Of a stretch of DNA of 7,942 nt, positions 6,908-7,942 are shown in pieces. Below the pieces are notes generated by a model, which had not been told where the DNA came from, did not search any database, and saw nothing but the letters and a program-made list of their open reading frames with translations. The position numbers and the translations under genes are program-made. This stretch comes from an uncultured Clostridia bacterium (lineage in GTDB: Bacteria; Bacillota; Clostridia; Oscillospirales; Oscillospiraceae): assembly GCA_945487445.1 (NCBI GenBank), contig CALYTU010000072.1, forward strand, positions 1 to 7,942. Direction: 5' to 3'. Numbering within the stretch: the first letter of the stretch is position 1; each line of letters starts with the position of its first letter.

Positions 6908-7639
6908 ATGAATATGAAAGCAGTTGTTCTGGCAGCCGGAAAAGGCACCCGTATGATGTCCGAGGCCAACCATCTTCCCAAGGTTCTGCGTCAGGCCTGC
7001 GGAAAACCCCTTCTGCACTACGTTCTGAAGGCGCTGGACTTTATCCCCGTGGAGAACACGGTTCTGGTGGGCGGTTACATGCGCGAGGCAGTTTTCGCCG
7101 CCTTCCCCGCCTATCCCCACGCGGTTCAGGACCCCCAGCTTGGCACCGGCCACGCGGTGATGTGCGCCCGGGAGCATTTGCAGGACTATGACGGGACGGT
7201 CCTGATTTGCTACGGCGATATGCCCCTTCTGAAGAAGGAGGTCTATCAGGGTCTTCTGTCCTTCCACGCCGAGAACGGCGCCGCCTGCACCATGCTCTCC
7301 GGCACCTGCGAGGAATACCTGCCCTACGGCCGCGTCCTCCGGGACGAGAACGGCGACTTCCTCCGCATCGTGGAGGACCGGGACTGCACCCCCGAGCAGA
7401 AGGCCATTCGGGAGCTGAACGTGGGCATCTACGCCTTCGACTGCAAGGCCCTGCTTGCCAGCCTGGATGAAATTAAGGACAACAACGCCCAGCACGAATA
7501 CTACCTGACCGACGTTCCCGCCATTTTGCGCAGCCACGGCCAGCGTGTGGCCGTCTACACCGCCCAGCTCAACGAGCAGATTCTCGGCGTCAACACACCC
7601 GAGCAGCTTGCGCTGACGGAAAAATTCCTGCAGAAATAA
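6908..7639 (+). CDS. Stand-alone GlmU-type nucleotidyltransferase domain
   Basis: A 243-residue cytoplasmic enzyme matching the N-terminal uridyltransferase half of GlmU, which makes UDP-N-acetylglucosamine from UTP and GlcNAc-1-phosphate. Motifs in order: LAAGKGTRM at 8-16, LPKVL with K25, QLGTGHA at 77-83, YGDMPL with metal-binding D104, YGRV at 140-143, VEDRD at 155-159 with E156, ELNVGIYAF with N171, AQHEYYLTDV at 194-203, and GVN with the second metal-site residue N229. These are the catalytic residues of GlmU, so the enzyme looks active. The left-handed beta-helix acetyltransferase half of GlmU (about 200 residues) is absent, and the downstream bases encode no hexapeptide repeats in any frame, so no simple frameshift explains the loss. 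AGGAG at 6896-6900 sits 7 bases before the ATG at 6908; an ATG at 6914 is less well placed. Another sugar-1-phosphate could be the true substrate. Not in an operon; a terminator follows. Confidence 0.85.
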   Translation: MNMKAVVLAAGKGTRMMSEANHLPKVLRQACGKPLLHYVLKALDFIPVENTVLVGGYMREAVFAAFPAYPHAVQDPQLGTGHAVMCAREHLQDYDGTVLICYGDMPLLKKEVYQGLLSFHAENGAACTMLSGTCEEYLPYGRVLRDENGDFLRIVEDRDCTPEQKAIRELNVGIYAFDCKALLASLDEIKDNNAQHEYYLTDVPAILRSHGQRVAVYTAQLNEQILGVNTPEQLALTEKFLQK

Positions 7640-7705
7640 CGCAATCCCAACATATTACAAAACAACCCTCTGGTAATTGGCTTTCATCCGCTTTCCATGC
7701 GTAGG

Positions 7706-7725
7706 GCGGCCTGACCTCAGGCCGC
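7706..7725. repeat. Short GC-rich palindrome
   Basis: GCGGCCTG at 7706-7713 pairs with CAGGCCGC at 7718-7725 around a four-base loop, within a gene-free stretch after the nucleotidyltransferase. The following bases are not T-rich (CTGGACAGC), so it is not a typical terminator. Such GGCGGCC palindromes look like dispersed intergenic repeats. Nothing else is seen between 7640 and 7758. Confidence 0.45.
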
Positions 7726-7758
7726 TGGACAGCGTTTTGCAGAATCAACCACAACCAG

Positions 7759-7792
7759 AAACGGCCTTTCCCATTTTGGGAAGGGCCGTTTT
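7759..7792 (+). terminator. Intrinsic terminator after the nucleotidyltransferase gene
   Basis: AAACGGCCTTTCCC at 7759-7772 pairs with GGGAAGGGCCGTTT at 7778-7791 over 14 bp with one G-T pair and an ATTTT loop, ending in a short T-run (TTTT). Read on the minus strand it is also flanked by T residues, so it may work both ways. It lies about 120 bases after the stop codon. Confidence 0.8.
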
Positions 7793-7813
7793 GCCGTCGG
7801 ACTGTGATTTGTG

Positions 7814-7938
7814 TGTATCTATTCAGTAGCCCCATCTGTCATTTCGAACGAAGTGAGAAATCCGTTCCTTTTTGCGTAGATAATACGGATTTCTCGGCGA
7901 TGAATCGCCTCGAAATGACAGGATACTGAACAGATACA
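7814..7938. mobile_element. 125-bp palindromic MITE-like repeat element
   Basis: Three nested inverted repeats are visible. The outer arms TGTATCTATTCAGTA (7814-7828) and TACTGAACAGATACA (7924-7938) match at 14 of 15 positions. The middle arms TGTCATTTCGA (7837-7847) and TCGAAATGACA (7910-7920) are perfect, and the inner arms GAGAAATCCGT (7855-7865) and ACGGATTTCTC (7885-7895) are perfect. A small GGCGAT/ATCGCC stem lies inside the right half. The element has no coding capacity. ATTTG occurs on both sides (7807-7811 and 7938-7942) and could be a target duplication, but the fit to the ends is loose. The TGTCATTTCGAACGAAGTGAG core resembles intergenic repeats common in gut Firmicutes; that is from memory. 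Confidence 0.7.
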
Positions 7939-7942
7939 TTTG

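Noticed and set aside
6668..7537. Long N-terminal extension of the threonine aldolase frame
   Set aside because: It runs antisense through the nucleotidyltransferase gene and its promoter; a good ribosome binding site and the family N-terminus support the start at 6667.
7855..7895. CRISPR-like repeats in the right-hand repeat region
   Set aside because: The repeats are inverted and nested rather than direct and regularly spaced.

Overview
The window reads as chromosomal DNA of a GC-rich, probably spore-forming member of the Clostridia. An Oscillospiraceae-like gut bacterium is my best guess. This is inferred from the M14C endopeptidase with a LysM domain, a sigma-E-like promoter, the MoxR/DUF58/transglutaminase cluster and GC-rich third codon positions. 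It is not a phylogenetic result. There are six protein-coding genes, no RNA genes, no CRISPR array and no transposase.

Layout. Bases 1-118 hold a repeat end and a sigma-E-like promoter. Bases 119-1321 (+) encode a cytoplasmic-looking gamma-D-glutamyl-diamino-acid endopeptidase (PG-binding remnant, LysM, zinc peptidase M14). Bases 1322-1533 carry a strong sigma-A promoter whose -10 box lies in a 21-bp inverted repeat. Bases 1534-5573 (+) form a tight three-gene operon: MoxR AAA+ ATPase, DUF58 membrane protein, and a large membrane protein with an extracytoplasmic transglutaminase-like domain (3-nt gap, then an ATGA overlap). A hairpin at 5591-5637 separates this operon from the convergent threonine aldolase gene at 5642-6667 (-). 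Bases 6668-6907 hold two divergent sigma-A promoters. Bases 6908-7639 (+) encode a stand-alone GlmU-type nucleotidyltransferase domain. Bases 7640-7942 (303 bases) hold no gene, only a short palindrome, an intrinsic terminator and a 125-bp palindromic MITE-like repeat.

How the genes fit together. The MoxR operon matches the widespread MoxR-DUF58-transglutaminase arrangement (for example B. subtilis yeaC-yeaD-yebA), in which a AAA+ ATPase is thought to act on a membrane-linked partner; its exact role is unsettled. The upstream endopeptidase also concerns the envelope (peptidoglycan stem peptides) but appears to have its own sporulation-type promoter. The aldolase and the nucleotidyltransferase have unrelated predicted metabolic roles and share only a divergent control region.

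I did not find a clearly new multi-gene system. The most unusual signals are regulatory: the palindrome over the moxR promoter, the widely spaced inverted repeat over the nucleotidyltransferase promoter, and matching repeat ends near both edges of the window.
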